From Acetobacter ascendens (GTDB taxonomy: Bacteria > Pseudomonadota > Alphaproteobacteria > Acetobacterales > Acetobacteraceae), in assembly GCF_001766235.1 (NCBI RefSeq), contig NZ_CP015164.1:310001-374000 (forward strand): 64,000 nucleotides of DNA. The letters run 5' to 3'. Both the position numbers and the translations under genes were made by a program. Numbering within the stretch: position 1 is the stretch's first letter; every line of letters starts with the position of its first letter. The notes under the pieces were generated by a model, which did not search any database, was not told the DNA's origin, and worked only from the letters and a program-made list of their open reading frames with translations. Positions 35,764 to 44,608 of the stretch are shown in pieces.

Positions 35764-37803
35764 TTAAACATCCAGCAGGTCATCTACGGTGCGTGCATGT
35801 TCCTGAATAAACGCAAAGCGCAGTTCTGGCTTACGGCCCATCAGGCTTTCTACCCGCTGGCGTGTTGAGAGCCGGTCTTCTTGCGGGGTAACAACGCGCA
35901 GCAGGGTGCGGCGCTTGGGGTCCATTGTTGTTTCTTTCAGATCCCCCGGTGGCATTTCCCCCAGCCCTTTAAAGCGGGAGACATCAATTTTGCCACGCGC
36001 CTTGAACTCGGTTTTCATTTTGCGTTCACGGTCTGCGTCATCCATGGCGTAAACCGATTTTGCACCTTGTGTCAGGCGGTAGAGCGGGGGCTGGGCCAGA
36101 TACAGATGGCCGTTGCGGATAAGCTCCGGTAGCTCACGGTAAAAGAATGTCATGAGCAGCGAGGCAATATGCGCGCCATCCACGTCTGCGTCGGTCATGA
36201 TAATCACGCGGCCATAGCGCAATTTGGAAAGGTCGAATCTATCGCCCGATCCACAGCCCAGCGCTTCAATCAGATCGCGCAGTTCCTGATTTCCACGCAA
36301 TTTTTCTGCTGTGGCGCTGGCAACATTTAGAATTTTACCGCGCAGGGGCAAAACGGCCTGTGTTTCACGATTACGGGCCTGTTTGGCAGAACCACCAGCC
36401 GAGTCGCCCTCTACCAGAAAAATTTCTGTATCCGGGGCAAATTCCTTGGTGCAATCCGTCAGCTTGCCGGGCAGGCGCAGGCGGCGGGTAGCACTTTTGC
36501 GCGGTGTTTCCTTCTGCTCCTTACGGCGCAGGCGTTCTTCCGCCCGTTCTATGGCAAAGCCCAGCAGCGTATCGGCCTGTGGCGGGTTTTGCGCCAGCCA
36601 GTGGTCAAACCTATCCCGCAAAGCCGTTTCCACCAGCTTGCTGGCGCTGGATGAGGTGAGTTTTTCCTTAGTTTGGCCTTGAAACTGCGGGTCACGAATA
36701 AATACAGAAAGCCGCCCCGCGCTCATGCCCAGCACATCTTCTGCCGTAATGGCAGAGGCTTTTTTGATGGAGCGTTGGTCCCCCCAAGCGCGCAGGCCTT
36801 TTACCAGTGCGTTGCGGAATCCGGTTTCATGCGTGCCGCCTTGCGGGGTGGGGATAGTGTTACAGTAGGACACCAAAGAGGCCGGGCCGTTTTCTAAAAA
36901 CGCCACAGCCCATTCTACCTTGCCATTATCTGTGCCGTCTGCTGCGGGCGGCAGAGGGGCCTCTCCAGCCCACAGAGGGGTAAGTAGCGGGGCCTTGGGG
37001 CCAAGCTCATCTGTCAGGCTGTCTGCCAACCCTCCGGGGAAGTGCAGGGTGGCTTCTGTTGGTGTTTCATCTCCTGCTTTGATCAGCGCCGGATCGCAGG
37101 ACCAGCGGATGGTGACGCCACGGAACAGAAAAGCCTTGGAGCGGCAGAGCCGGTACAGGCGAGAGGGCACAAAGACATGCGTGCCAAAAATTTCAGGGTC
37201 TGGCTGAAAGCTGATCTGCGTGCCGCGCCGATTAGGGGCAGCGCCCACTTTTTCCAGCTTTGTTACGGGTTTGCCGCGTTCATATACTTGTTTCCACACA
37301 GTACGATCGCGCGCAATTTCCACTTCCATGCGGGTGGAAAGCGCATTCACTACAGAAGAACCAACCCCGTGCAAGCCGCCAGAGGTAGCGTAAGCCTTGC
37401 CAGAAAACTTACCGCCAGCATGCAAGGTGGTAAGAATAACTTCCAGCGCAGAACGATCGGGAAAGCGTGGGTGTGGGTCTACCGGAATACCGCGCCCGTT
37501 ATCCCGAACGGTCAGGCGGTTTTCTGTATCCAGCCGCACATCAATGGTGTTGGCATGGCCGGCCACGGCTTCATCCATGGCGTTATCAAGAATTTCTGCC
37601 GCCAGATGGTGCAGGGCACCTTCATCCGTGCCGCCAATATACATGCCGGGCCTGCGGCGTACAGGCTCCAGCCCCTCCAGAACCTCAATAGCGCTGGCAT
37701 CATAGGCCTGTGCCGAATCTGCCTGCGTTCCCGGCTTGGCATCACGGGTTTTGCCGGTGGAGGATTTGCGGGCCGGTGGGGTATTGGAAAACAGATCGCT
37801 CAT
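35764..37803 (-). CDS. parE: DNA topoisomerase IV subunit B
   Basis: GHKL ATPase subunit of 679 residues that, with ParC, decatenates replicated chromosomes. ATP-site motifs are EILDNAMDEAVAGHA, DNGRGIPVD and GGLHGVGSSVVNALS. The TOPRIM domain has the Glu of LVEGDSAGGSAKQARNRE and the DADVDGAHIASLL motif. The length and the GSAKQARNRETQAVLPLRGKILNV context fit ParE better than the longer GyrB. parC is not in the window. Confidence 0.93.
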   Translation of the reverse strand: MSDLFSNTPPARKSSTGKTRDAKPGTQADSAQAYDASAIEVLEGLEPVRRRPGMYIGGTDEGALHHLAAEILDNAMDEAVAGHANTIDVRLDTENRLTVRDNGRGIPVDPHPRFPDRSALEVILTTLHAGGKFSGKAYATSGGLHGVGSSVVNALSTRMEVEIARDRTVWKQVYERGKPVTKLEKVGAAPNRRGTQISFQPDPEIFGTHVFVPSRLYRLCRSKAFLFRGVTIRWSCDPALIKAGDETPTEATLHFPGGLADSLTDELGPKAPLLTPLWAGEAPLPPAADGTDNGKVEWAVAFLENGPASLVSYCNTIPTPQGGTHETGFRNALVKGLRAWGDQRSIKKASAITAEDVLGMSAGRLSVFIRDPQFQGQTKEKLTSSSASKLVETALRDRFDHWLAQNPPQADTLLGFAIERAEERLRRKEQKETPRKSATRRLRLPGKLTDCTKEFAPDTEIFLVEGDSAGGSAKQARNRETQAVLPLRGKILNVASATAEKLRGNQELRDLIEALGCGSGDRFDLSKLRYGRVIIMTDADVDGAHIASLLMTFFYRELPELIRNGHLYLAQPPLYRLTQGAKSVYAMDDADRERKMKTEFKARGKIDVSRFKGLGEMPPGDLKETTMDPKRRTLLRVVTPQEDRLSTRQRVESLMGRKPELRFAFIQEHARTVDDLLDV

Positions 37804-37908
37804 GCGGGAAATCTGTCCCGCGTTGGCGCTGATTCGTCAAGCGTAGTGGTGAGGGGGCGGCAAGCTTTTAACGGCTTCCTTGCCAAAGCCCCCTTACCAG
37901 CGCGCTTT

Positions 37909-38433
37909 TTATGCGCGGCGTGTGGTACGGCGGCGCGTTGTGGTGTGCGCAGAACGGGAAGCAGAAGGCGCTGCGCAGGTTTCAAAGGAAGCGGGCTGCG
38001 TAACGTCCTTGGCATCGGAATAGCTGGAAAGATCTTCCCCGCTTTCCAGTGCGTTCACTTCATCAAACATGGCAAGGCGCTGCTGGCAGAAAATGGTGCC
38101 AGACTGCAAGCCACGCTCAGACTGCACGTTGGCCAACTGCGTGATGTAATCATCATGCTCCTGCTGGGCGCGGCGGCCATAGGTGGTGCGGAAGTAGCCG
38201 TTCAGGCGTTCTTCTTCCCGCAGGAGGGTGGTGCGAAACTTGGCCACGAATGCGTTGTAGCGGTCCTGCGCACTGCAGGACAGTGCTGTAACCATCAGTT
38301 CGCTTTTAAGGCCCTGCACGTTAAAGGCTTCGTGCGCAGGGGAGTGGCCACATTCGCTAGCGGCAAAGGAAGCCGAGCTGTGCAGAACGCCCGCGGCAAG
38401 AACCCCCGCGGCAAGGAAACGGGAAAAGGACAT
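37909..38433 (-). CDS. Secreted protein of unknown function
   Basis: About 174 residues with a clear signal peptide (FLAAGVLAAGVLHSSASFA). The mature part has four Cys (SECGH, LSCSAQ, IFCQQ, ETCAA), is mostly helical and ends in a Thr/Arg-rich tail (TTTRRRTTRRA). The start at 38433 is fixed by GGAGG 5 nt upstream. The paired Cys suggest two disulfides in the periplasm. I do not recognise the family. Confidence 0.75.
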   Translation of the reverse strand: MSFSRFLAAGVLAAGVLHSSASFAASECGHSPAHEAFNVQGLKSELMVTALSCSAQDRYNAFVAKFRTTLLREEERLNGYFRTTYGRRAQQEHDDYITQLANVQSERGLQSGTIFCQQRLAMFDEVNALESGEDLSSYSDAKDVTQPASFETCAAPSASRSAHTTTRRRTTRRA

Positions 38434-38821
38434 AGTACCTCCGACAGATGCTGGGAAGGGAATACCGCATTCACGCAAGAAAGAAACGGGTATTTTTTCA
38501 TACCGTCTGCCTGCTTTGATAAGTGCGGATAGGCCAGCATGTTATTTTGGCGTAAAAGTTGGAAAAATAGGCGGCTCTGTTTAACAGAATATTTGCGGTT
38601 AAAAGATGTTTTCGCGCAGTTGTGTGGACGTTGATATGCGACAAGCTGCCCACCAGTGCTGTATGCCTCTTCCTTCCTGCTGCGGGATGTTTTAAAGGCA
38701 GATGCGAATCATGCTTTGTGGGTAGGGGGCAGATGCCCGGTTTGGGCCTCTTTCCATTCAGCCCCGAAGCGTGCAGAAGAGATTGCAAGTTTAATTGATA
38801 CAACAGAAGCGGAGCTGTCGA
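38434..38821. other. Intergenic region between two divergent exported-protein genes
   Basis: 388 bp with no credible gene. It must hold promoters for both divergent neighbours, but I could not identify convincing -35/-10 pairs. An imperfect inverted repeat, ACGG(G)TAT...ATACCGT (38486-38506), around a T run lies about 55 bp upstream of the minus-strand start and might be an operator or leader hairpin. Short open frames here look random. Confidence 0.4.
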
Positions 38822-39349
38822 GTGCGCTTACGAGGAATTGCCGGTTTGGCGCTAACTGGTGGGATGCTTGCCGGCTGTGCAACAACGGGCGGCCCTATTC
38901 ATGTCGGGTCCCCCAATCCCTTTGGGTACCTTAAAAAGTCTGCCGTGTGCAGCACAACGCCTATCAAGAAAGAGGCCGATGGCTCACTTTCCACCACCAT
39001 GACCGTGCGGTCTGATGATGGTCTGTGCGAAGTGCTGGTAGATCAGCCCGGTGGCAAGGCGTATGCATCCTTTGGGGTTTCTCCTGCGCCAGAACACGGC
39101 AAGGCGTTCCTGTACACGCTGGATAGCGATACGCACGTTACCTACACCCCAACACTGGGCTATGCTGGGCAGGATAAATTTACGGTTATCCTTATTCCCG
39201 GTCCGGGCCAGCAGCGCACGCGCCTGACAGTGACGGCTCAGGTAGATGCAACGGGCGTGGTTATCCCGCACGCGGCTGTAACTGCACCTGCGGCAGAAGC
39301 TCCTAAAAAGAAAGCAGTCGTGCGCAAGGCCGTTACGCGTAAGCGTTAA
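38822..39349 (+). CDS. Lipoprotein with Ig/cadherin-like motif, unknown
   Basis: About 175 residues from a GTG start at 38822, selected because GGAG lies 7 nt upstream (38811-38814). The signal peptide ends in a lipobox (GGMLAGC). The mature part includes VTYTPTLGYAGQDKFTVIL, the TYTPxxGYxGxDxFTV pattern common in Ig/cadherin-like bacterial modules. The C-terminal tail is rich in Lys, Ala and Val (KKKAVVRKAVTRKR). This suggests an envelope structural role. A strong terminator follows. Confidence 0.7.
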   Translation: MRLRGIAGLALTGGMLAGCATTGGPIHVGSPNPFGYLKKSAVCSTTPIKKEADGSLSTTMTVRSDDGLCEVLVDQPGGKAYASFGVSPAPEHGKAFLYTLDSDTHVTYTPTLGYAGQDKFTVILIPGPGQQRTRLTVTAQVDATGVVIPHAAVTAPAAEAPKKKAVVRKAVTRKR

Positions 39350-39384
39350 TCTGCCCTGCTGCCCTGTTTTTGGGTGCTGAAATT

Positions 39385-39420
39385 AAAAAACGGTGTTCCA
39401 GAAATGGAGCACCGTTTTTT
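39385..39420. terminator. Strong bidirectional terminator
   Basis: A 16-nt arm (39385-39400, A6 then CGGTG and TCCA) pairs with 39405-39420 (TGGA, CACCG, T6) with one mismatch and a 4-nt loop. It separates the lipoprotein gene from the convergent Rrf2 gene. Confidence 0.9.
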
Positions 39421-39472
39421 TATGCCAATACGCTCCGGGTAAAACCCGGCAGCGTATTGGGCAGAATAAAAA

Positions 39473-39922
39473 TTAAATGGAAAATGTAATAGGTTCGGCC
39501 AACGGACGTTTCAGCCCTGCGGATTCTGCCTGTTTTACCAGATCATCCAGCGTGGTTTTGCCCATCTGCGTAATCAGTTTCTGATCAAACTTATCCCAAC
39601 ATGGGGTCAGAACTTTCTGAAACAGCGCACCCTGCGGGCCATCATTGGCATCGGCATCTGTGTTCAGCACGGCTTCAATAATATCCACCAAGGAAATATC
39701 GCGCCGGGGGCGGCCAAGCCGATAGCCCCCACGTGGGCCACGAATGCTTTCCAGCAAACCAGAACGGGAAAGAGCCTGAAGCAGTGGTTCTATGCCACGC
39801 CGCGCCAGTTCGGAGCGTTCTGCAATATCAGCAGCACTTACCGTGCCGGAACGCCCGGCGTGAAACGCAACATCCAGCATAATAAGAACGGCGGTCATGG
39901 CTCTATCACGACGGAGGATCAT
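39473..39922 (-). CDS. Rrf2 family transcriptional regulator
   Basis: 149 residues with an N-terminal winged helix (MTAVLIMLDVAFHAG, then the recognition segment ARRGIEPLLQALSRSGLLESIRGPRGGYRLGR). The only Cys is in LTPCWDK, so the three-Cys Fe-S cluster of IscR is absent. This resembles CymR-type members that sense cysteine status through cysteine synthase. It is divergent from cysK across 154 bp that contain nested inverted repeats, so cysK control is a reasonable inference. Confidence 0.85.
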   Translation of the reverse strand: MILRRDRAMTAVLIMLDVAFHAGRSGTVSAADIAERSELARRGIEPLLQALSRSGLLESIRGPRGGYRLGRPRRDISLVDIIEAVLNTDADANDGPQGALFQKVLTPCWDKFDQKLITQMGKTTLDDLVKQAESAGLKRPLAEPITFSI

Positions 39923-39989
39923 GCAAAACAGTCCCTGTCCTGGTTGGGGGTATGGTTGATCATGTTTTATTTCCAGATCTTATGTTCAG

Positions 39990-40036
39990 TATAGCAGCAC
40001 AGATATGGTTTATCTACGCTATAAATTCGTATTATA
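39990..40036. promoter_or_regulatory. Nested inverted repeats between rrf2-type gene and cysK
   Basis: TATAGC (39990-39995) and GCTATA (40018-40023) enclose AGATA (40001-40005) and TATCT (40011-40015). A further pair TATAA/TTATA spans 40020-40036. This AT-rich dyad region is the best candidate operator for the divergent regulator/cysK pair. Confidence 0.4.
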
Positions 40037-40076
40037 TGGGTCTGAGATTTGTAAAACAGACATGGGAGAGCTTCTA

Positions 40077-41063
40077 ATGGCAGCATCAACGCAGGAAAAA
40101 GAGGATTACGGCTTTGCCGCACCCAGAGGGCGGGTTTACGAGTCTGTCCTTAATCTGGTGGGGGGCACGCCGCTTGTTGCGTTGCCACGGCTGACACAGG
40201 AAGATGAATTAAAAGCCCGCGTGCTGCTGAAGCTGGAATTTTTTAACCCGCTTGGTTCTGTAAAAGACAGGATCGGCACCGCCATGGTGCTGGATGCTGA
40301 ACGCAAGGGCCTGATTACACCGGGCCGTACCCTGCTGGTGGAACCTACATCGGGTAATACGGGTATCTCTTTAGCGTTTGTAGCGGCTGCACGGGGCTAC
40401 AGGTTGATTGTGACTATGCCAGAGGGGGCTTCTATTGAGCGGCGGCGTATGCTGCGCCTAATGGATGCACAGGTGGAACTTACCCCCGCACGTTTGGGTA
40501 TGGCCGGGGCTATTGCCCGTGCGAATGAAATTCTGAACGAAACCCCAGATGCATGGATGCCAGACCAGTTTGATAATCCGGCAAACCCCGCAGTGCATGC
40601 CGCCACCACGGCAGAAGAAATCTGGGTAGATACGGATGGCAAGGTGGATGCGGTTGTGGCTGGTGTTGGCACAGGCGGCACGGCTACAGGTATTGCAGAA
40701 GCCCTAAAGCCCCGCCGCAATACTCTACAGGTTTTTGGTGTGGAACCGGCAGAAAGTGCGATTCTGAATGGTGATGAACCCGGCCCCCACGGCATTCAGG
40801 GTATTGGCCCCGGTTTTTGCCCGGCCACGCTGAATACAAAGCTGCTGGATGGCGTTATCACTGTTTCTGAGCGTGAGGCCATTGCCGCTGCACGCCGATG
40901 TGCGCGTCTGGATGGTATTCCGGTAGGTATTTCTTCCGGCGCATCCTTGCATGCCGCGTTACAACTGGCTGGGCAGGATGAATACAAGGGCAAAACCATT
41001 GTAGCCATTGCGCCTTCCTTTGCCGAACGTTACCTTTCCACACCTCTGTTTACCGGTCTGTAA
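40077..41063 (+). CDS. cysK: Cysteine synthase A
   Basis: PLP enzyme of about 328 residues that makes cysteine from O-acetylserine and sulfide. The PLP Lys is in NPLGSVKDRIG, the substrate loop is PTSGNTGISL, and the PLP-phosphate loop GVGTGGTATG and ISSGAS segment follow. The start at 40077 has GGGAGAG about 7 nt upstream; earlier in-frame Met codons at 40005 and 40062 would run through the promoter region. The N terminus is about 20 residues longer than in E. coli CysK. It ends before a strong terminator. Confidence 0.92.
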   Translation: MAASTQEKEDYGFAAPRGRVYESVLNLVGGTPLVALPRLTQEDELKARVLLKLEFFNPLGSVKDRIGTAMVLDAERKGLITPGRTLLVEPTSGNTGISLAFVAAARGYRLIVTMPEGASIERRRMLRLMDAQVELTPARLGMAGAIARANEILNETPDAWMPDQFDNPANPAVHAATTAEEIWVDTDGKVDAVVAGVGTGGTATGIAEALKPRRNTLQVFGVEPAESAILNGDEPGPHGIQGIGPGFCPATLNTKLLDGVITVSEREAIAAARRCARLDGIPVGISSGASLHAALQLAGQDEYKGKTIVAIAPSFAERYLSTPLFTGL

Positions 41064-41101
41064 GGCCGGTTTTTAGCAGTCAAGTTTGGCCTATTGGCCA
41101 C

Positions 41102-41140
41102 AAAAAAGCCCGTTCGGCCATGTGGCCAACGGGCTTTTTT
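41102..41140. terminator. Strong bidirectional terminator between cysK and ompA-like gene
   Basis: AAAAAAGCCCGTT (41102-41114) and GGCCA (41116-41120) pair with TGGCC and AACGGGCTTTTTT (to 41140) around a minimal loop: an 18-bp stem with one unpaired C. A and T runs flank it on both strands. Confidence 0.92.
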
Positions 41141-41166
41141 TGAAGCTGTAAAGCTAAAGCAAGTTT

Positions 41167-42330
41167 TTAGCGGAAAATAATTTCCACACGCCGGTTCTGG
41201 GCTTCCTTGGTGTTGGGGCCTGTTGTAACCAGCGGATGTGTTTCACCATATCCGTGAATATCAATGGTAGTACCCGGCACGCCATCACGCATCAGTTCGG
41301 CTTTCACCACTTCCGCACGGCGGAGAGAAAGCCGCATGTTGTATTCTTCACCCGCTTTCTGGCCGGGATGGGCAGAGGAGTTATCCGTATAGCCAGAAAC
41401 CGTAATGCGGGTAAGCGCCACATGGGCGGCAGCTTGCGCCGCTACACCAACAATAGAACGTGACCGATCTGTAAGGTCGGATTTATCCCAATCAAAGAAC
41501 ACCAGATAGCTGCGGGCGGCTGCCGGGGCGGGTGCTGCCACAATAGGTGCTGGCGGAGGTGGGGGCGGGGCCGGATTGAATTCATACCGCAGCCCCAGCA
41601 TGAGGGTGTGGTTGAAATCGGTTTTGGTATCGTGATGCCCGCTGGAGAACTGATACGGGTGTGTCTGGTTGATGCTGTTGATAGTGCCGCCAATAGTGCC
41701 CCATGATGTAGCGCCATGAGACTGCGGGCCAAGCATTGTCCAGAACCGATATTCCGCTGTGGCAGAAAGCCCAACAACCCACGGAATGGGGAAGGCAAGG
41801 CCAAAAATGCCCTGATAGGCAAAGTTGCCAAACGTGCCACCCATTTTTTCTGCAAGCTGGTTGCCCGGTGCGGTTACGGATGTGCGCATGGCTGTCCAGC
41901 CATAGCCAATACCGGCCCCAAAATACGGAAACAGCCACGGCTTGCCGATATCCAGATCAAACAGGGCATTAGCCATAACGCCATAAGTCTGGCGGCGGCC
42001 ATCTGCACGGCTGTTGAAGGTATTGGTGACAAACCGCTGATAACCTATGCTGCGGTAATCGCCTTCAACTTCCACACGGAAGCCGTTGCCCAAACCCCAA
42101 CCGATGGAGCCAATACCCGCAGCGCCCGTGCGCCAGCGGTCTCGCCCATCAGGAAACTGGGCGGACGTACGTACGCGCTGATCCTGGTTAAAGGTGGCAC
42201 CGCCTTCACCCGCAATATAAAGCCCCTGCACAGGCTGGGCTTTTGCGGTTACGGCAGCACACAACAGAAGCCCCGCGGCCAGCGGCGCAGAAAGCAGCGT
42301 TTGCGCAAGCAATTTCTGGCGCGGCTTCAT
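41167..42330 (-). CDS. OmpA-family outer membrane protein
   Basis: About 387 residues. Signal peptide (LLSAPLAAGLLLCAAVTAKA) then an eight-strand-type barrel (GLYIAGEGGATFNQ through GLRYEFNP), a Pro/Ala hinge (PAPPPPPPAP) and a C-terminal OmpA domain. The latter binds peptidoglycan through VFFDWDKSDLT, VSGYTDNS, LSLRRAEVVKAEL and GYGETHPLV with the conserved Arg in NRRVEI. It links outer membrane to cell wall. The start at 42330 has GGGAGAAG upstream; a longer frame to 42525 is not credible. Confidence 0.9.
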   Translation of the reverse strand: MKPRQKLLAQTLLSAPLAAGLLLCAAVTAKAQPVQGLYIAGEGGATFNQDQRVRTSAQFPDGRDRWRTGAAGIGSIGWGLGNGFRVEVEGDYRSIGYQRFVTNTFNSRADGRRQTYGVMANALFDLDIGKPWLFPYFGAGIGYGWTAMRTSVTAPGNQLAEKMGGTFGNFAYQGIFGLAFPIPWVVGLSATAEYRFWTMLGPQSHGATSWGTIGGTINSINQTHPYQFSSGHHDTKTDFNHTLMLGLRYEFNPAPPPPPPAPIVAAPAPAAARSYLVFFDWDKSDLTDRSRSIVGVAAQAAAHVALTRITVSGYTDNSSAHPGQKAGEEYNMRLSLRRAEVVKAELMRDGVPGTTIDIHGYGETHPLVTTGPNTKEAQNRRVEIIFR

Positions 42331-42390
42331 GGTCTTCTCCCTGCTATGGCAGTAGTCGCGCGATACGTCCGGCATCGCATCTAATAGTAC

Positions 42391-42412
42391 GAAGGCACAC
42401 ATGCTTGCCTTC
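42391..42412 (-). promoter_or_regulatory. Leader hairpin of the ompA-like gene
   Basis: GAAGGCA/TGCCTTC (42391-42397 and 42406-42412) form a 7-bp stem with an 8-nt loop about 60 bp upstream of the start codon. 5' hairpins of this kind stabilise ompA mRNA in E. coli; a similar role here is inference. Confidence 0.35.
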
Positions 42413-42531
42413 TTTGCTGTAAAGTTGCCCGCTGTGCAACAGGTAGAACGGCCAGTTGACACAAACAGACGGGATTTATGTGTAATAAATGCCGCAGGCG
42501 TGTGCGATAAGCCACAATTAAGCAAATTGTA

Positions 42532-42873
42532 TCAGAGCAGTATTGCTTCAAACGAAGGGCTGAAGCTGTCCGATTCAATTTCCAGAACCCATAAATCGGG
42601 GTCAAACTTAACCTGACGTTCTATAAACTTTTGAATCTGTTCCGCATCAACAGGCGTATTACCTGTCGCGCGCAACCATGCAGGTTCACCTTCTGGTGTA
42701 CGAGTCTGGCTTAAAACCACGCCAGAACCGTTGCGTGCCGCCAACACCACCAGAATGCCACCTGCATCCGGGTCTCCCTTACGCAGGAGCATGGCGGATC
42801 GGCCATCCTGCCCGCTTTGGCGGAGTATGGCGCGGGCCATGATATCGGTTTTAAGGCGGGGTGGGGGGGGCAT
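42532..42873 (-). CDS. DUF1491 family protein
   Basis: 113 residues, cytoplasmic. RLKTDIMARAILRQ, AMLLRKGDPDAGGILVVL, LSQTRTPEGEPAWLRATG and the acidic end FDPDLWVLEIES match DUF1491, an alphaproteobacterial family of unknown function. It follows the S41 peptidase gene after 10 bp and is last in the gltX-to-DUF1491 gene run. Confidence 0.85.
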   Translation of the reverse strand: MPPPPRLKTDIMARAILRQSGQDGRSAMLLRKGDPDAGGILVVLAARNGSGVVLSQTRTPEGEPAWLRATGNTPVDAEQIQKFIERQVKFDPDLWVLEIESDSFSPSFEAILL

Positions 42874-42883
42874 GTATCCTGCT

Positions 42884-44608
42884 TTACGGGGCTGCGGAAA
42901 TCTGAGGAGCCGTTACGGCATCATCCGGAATGGCGTTGATGGCCGTTTTATACCACTCTGGATTCTCCAGCACGTTGCGCGCCACGTTCACATCCCGGTC
43001 AGTGCCCAGAGCGGCCGGACAGGTTTTGCGAATGGACATGATCTGAGAAACGGGAATCGGAAAGCGGGCATTGCGTGAAGCCGTAATGGCGGCCTGATTA
43101 GCCACTTGCCCTTCTGCCAGATCATGCAGATTTTTTTCTACATCTGCGGCACCAAGGCTGGTGCAAACCTGCGGCATCACGCCAAGCCCCTGCAACGGCC
43201 AGCGCAATGGGGCTATTACACGGCTCCATGTTACAAACAGCTCACCTTCATCGGGCAACTGTGCCACGGTTTGCACCAAACCTTTGCCTAAGGTTGCGCT
43301 GCCAATTACCACTGCACGGCGATGGTCCGCCAAGGCTGCGGCCAGAATTTCTGCGGCACTTGCGGTACGTCCATCTACCAGAATGGCAATGGGCAGGCCG
43401 TTTGTCATGTCACCACCTTGCACGGCCCATATATGGTTGGCCTGCGCATCCCGCCCACTGGTTACGGCGGCCACGCCTCTATCAAGCAGCAGGGCGGCGG
43501 CGGTTACGGCCTGTTGCAGCACACCGCCACGGTTGCCGCGCAAATCTATAATCAGGCCTTTTAAGTGCGTATCCTGCACGGCCTGATCCAGATACTGGCT
43601 CATTTCCTCTGCGGTATCGGAGGAAAAGGCCGTAACGCGCAGCACCACAATGGAGCCACTGGCAAAAGCAAATACGGTTTCGGGCGGTGTTTTGGCGCGG
43701 CGTAAGGTTACGGTGCGCGCACGGCGTTGGCCGGGTGTGAGCAGGCGCAGCACAACGGGGGTATCTTCCTCTCCCCGCAGCCATTCCATAACCGTTTCTG
43801 GTGTTTTGCCTGCCGTTAAACGGTTGTTGACGGAAAGCAGTCTGTCACCTGTATCTATGGCGGCTGTCCACGCCGGGCCGTTGGCATTTATGGCGGATAT
43901 AACAAGGTAGCGGCCACTTTGCCCAAGACTGACGCCAATATCTGCTTCTCCACCCACGCGCGCAGCCCGATCCGAGGTGGCGGAAGTGGGGCCAATGTAG
44001 CGAGAATAGGAGTCTAGGTGGTTAAACAGTTCATCAAAAAACGCCTGCACCAGTTCTTCGCGGCTGGTTGTGCGCACGGCAAGGGAATGTGCGCGTGCGG
44101 TATCCAGAAAATCTACGACAATTTGTGCCCAATCATCCGCTGAACCCTCTGTAGGGGCTGGGCGGGAGAGCAGGCTGGTCTGGCCAGAAAGAAGCTGGAT
44201 ATTGGCACCGCGGGAATCGAAGGATAGGGAAGGATCAAGCGCTGAAAGGCTGGCCAGCCCCCAAAGTGTGAAATCCCGATAGCTATGCGCTTCCAGCGTG
44301 CGTGGCTGCAAAAACTGAAGAGCCGTGCTGATAACGGATTTAACCATCAGCATATCCGGCACAGGGGCCTTGTCTGGTACCGCAGCGGCGGATGCAGGTT
44401 GTTGTTCTGCTATAGGTGATGCGGATGCAGCCGCCTGTGTTGTGGAGGCAGAGCCCGGAGCACTATCTGGTAGCGGTGTATCGGATTTGCTTTGGGCGTG
44501 CAGGGGGGCAGGTTGGCAAAAAAGCAACACAGCCAGCACCATGCCCGGTAAGGCACGCGGCAGACCACGCACAAACCAGATGGCGTTTTCAGTGCTCATA
44601 TACGGCAT
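42884..44608 (-). CDS. S41 C-terminal processing peptidase
   Basis: Periplasmic serine/lysine protease of 574 residues. A signal peptide (GMVLAVLLFCQPAPLHA) precedes a Ser/Ala/Pro-rich linker. A PDZ domain (DIGVSLGQSGRYLVI through DTGDRLLSVNN) leads to the protease core: DLRGNRGGVLQQAV, nucleophile Ser in DGRTASAAEIL and general-base Lys in ATLGKGLVQT. Such enzymes trim C termini of envelope proteins and peptidoglycan hydrolases. The start overlaps the rnr stop by 20 bp. Confidence 0.88.
   Translation of the reverse strand: MPYMSTENAIWFVRGLPRALPGMVLAVLLFCQPAPLHAQSKSDTPLPDSAPGSASTTQAAASASPIAEQQPASAAAVPDKAPVPDMLMVKSVISTALQFLQPRTLEAHSYRDFTLWGLASLSALDPSLSFDSRGANIQLLSGQTSLLSRPAPTEGSADDWAQIVVDFLDTARAHSLAVRTTSREELVQAFFDELFNHLDSYSRYIGPTSATSDRAARVGGEADIGVSLGQSGRYLVISAINANGPAWTAAIDTGDRLLSVNNRLTAGKTPETVMEWLRGEEDTPVVLRLLTPGQRRARTVTLRRAKTPPETVFAFASGSIVVLRVTAFSSDTAEEMSQYLDQAVQDTHLKGLIIDLRGNRGGVLQQAVTAAALLLDRGVAAVTSGRDAQANHIWAVQGGDMTNGLPIAILVDGRTASAAEILAAALADHRRAVVIGSATLGKGLVQTVAQLPDEGELFVTWSRVIAPLRWPLQGLGVMPQVCTSLGAADVEKNLHDLAEGQVANQAAITASRNARFPIPVSQIMSIRKTCPAALGTDRDVNVARNVLENPEWYKTAINAIPDDAVTAPQISAAP

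Noticed and set aside
37042-38532. 496-codon open frame on the plus strand
   Set aside because: It runs antisense to parE and the adjacent secreted-protein gene, whose families and ribosome sites are clear. The predicted product has no recognisable pattern.
38498-38803. Possible 101-residue minus-strand gene in the long intergenic region
   Set aside because: No ribosome site and random-looking composition; it would overlap the region needed for the two divergent promoters.
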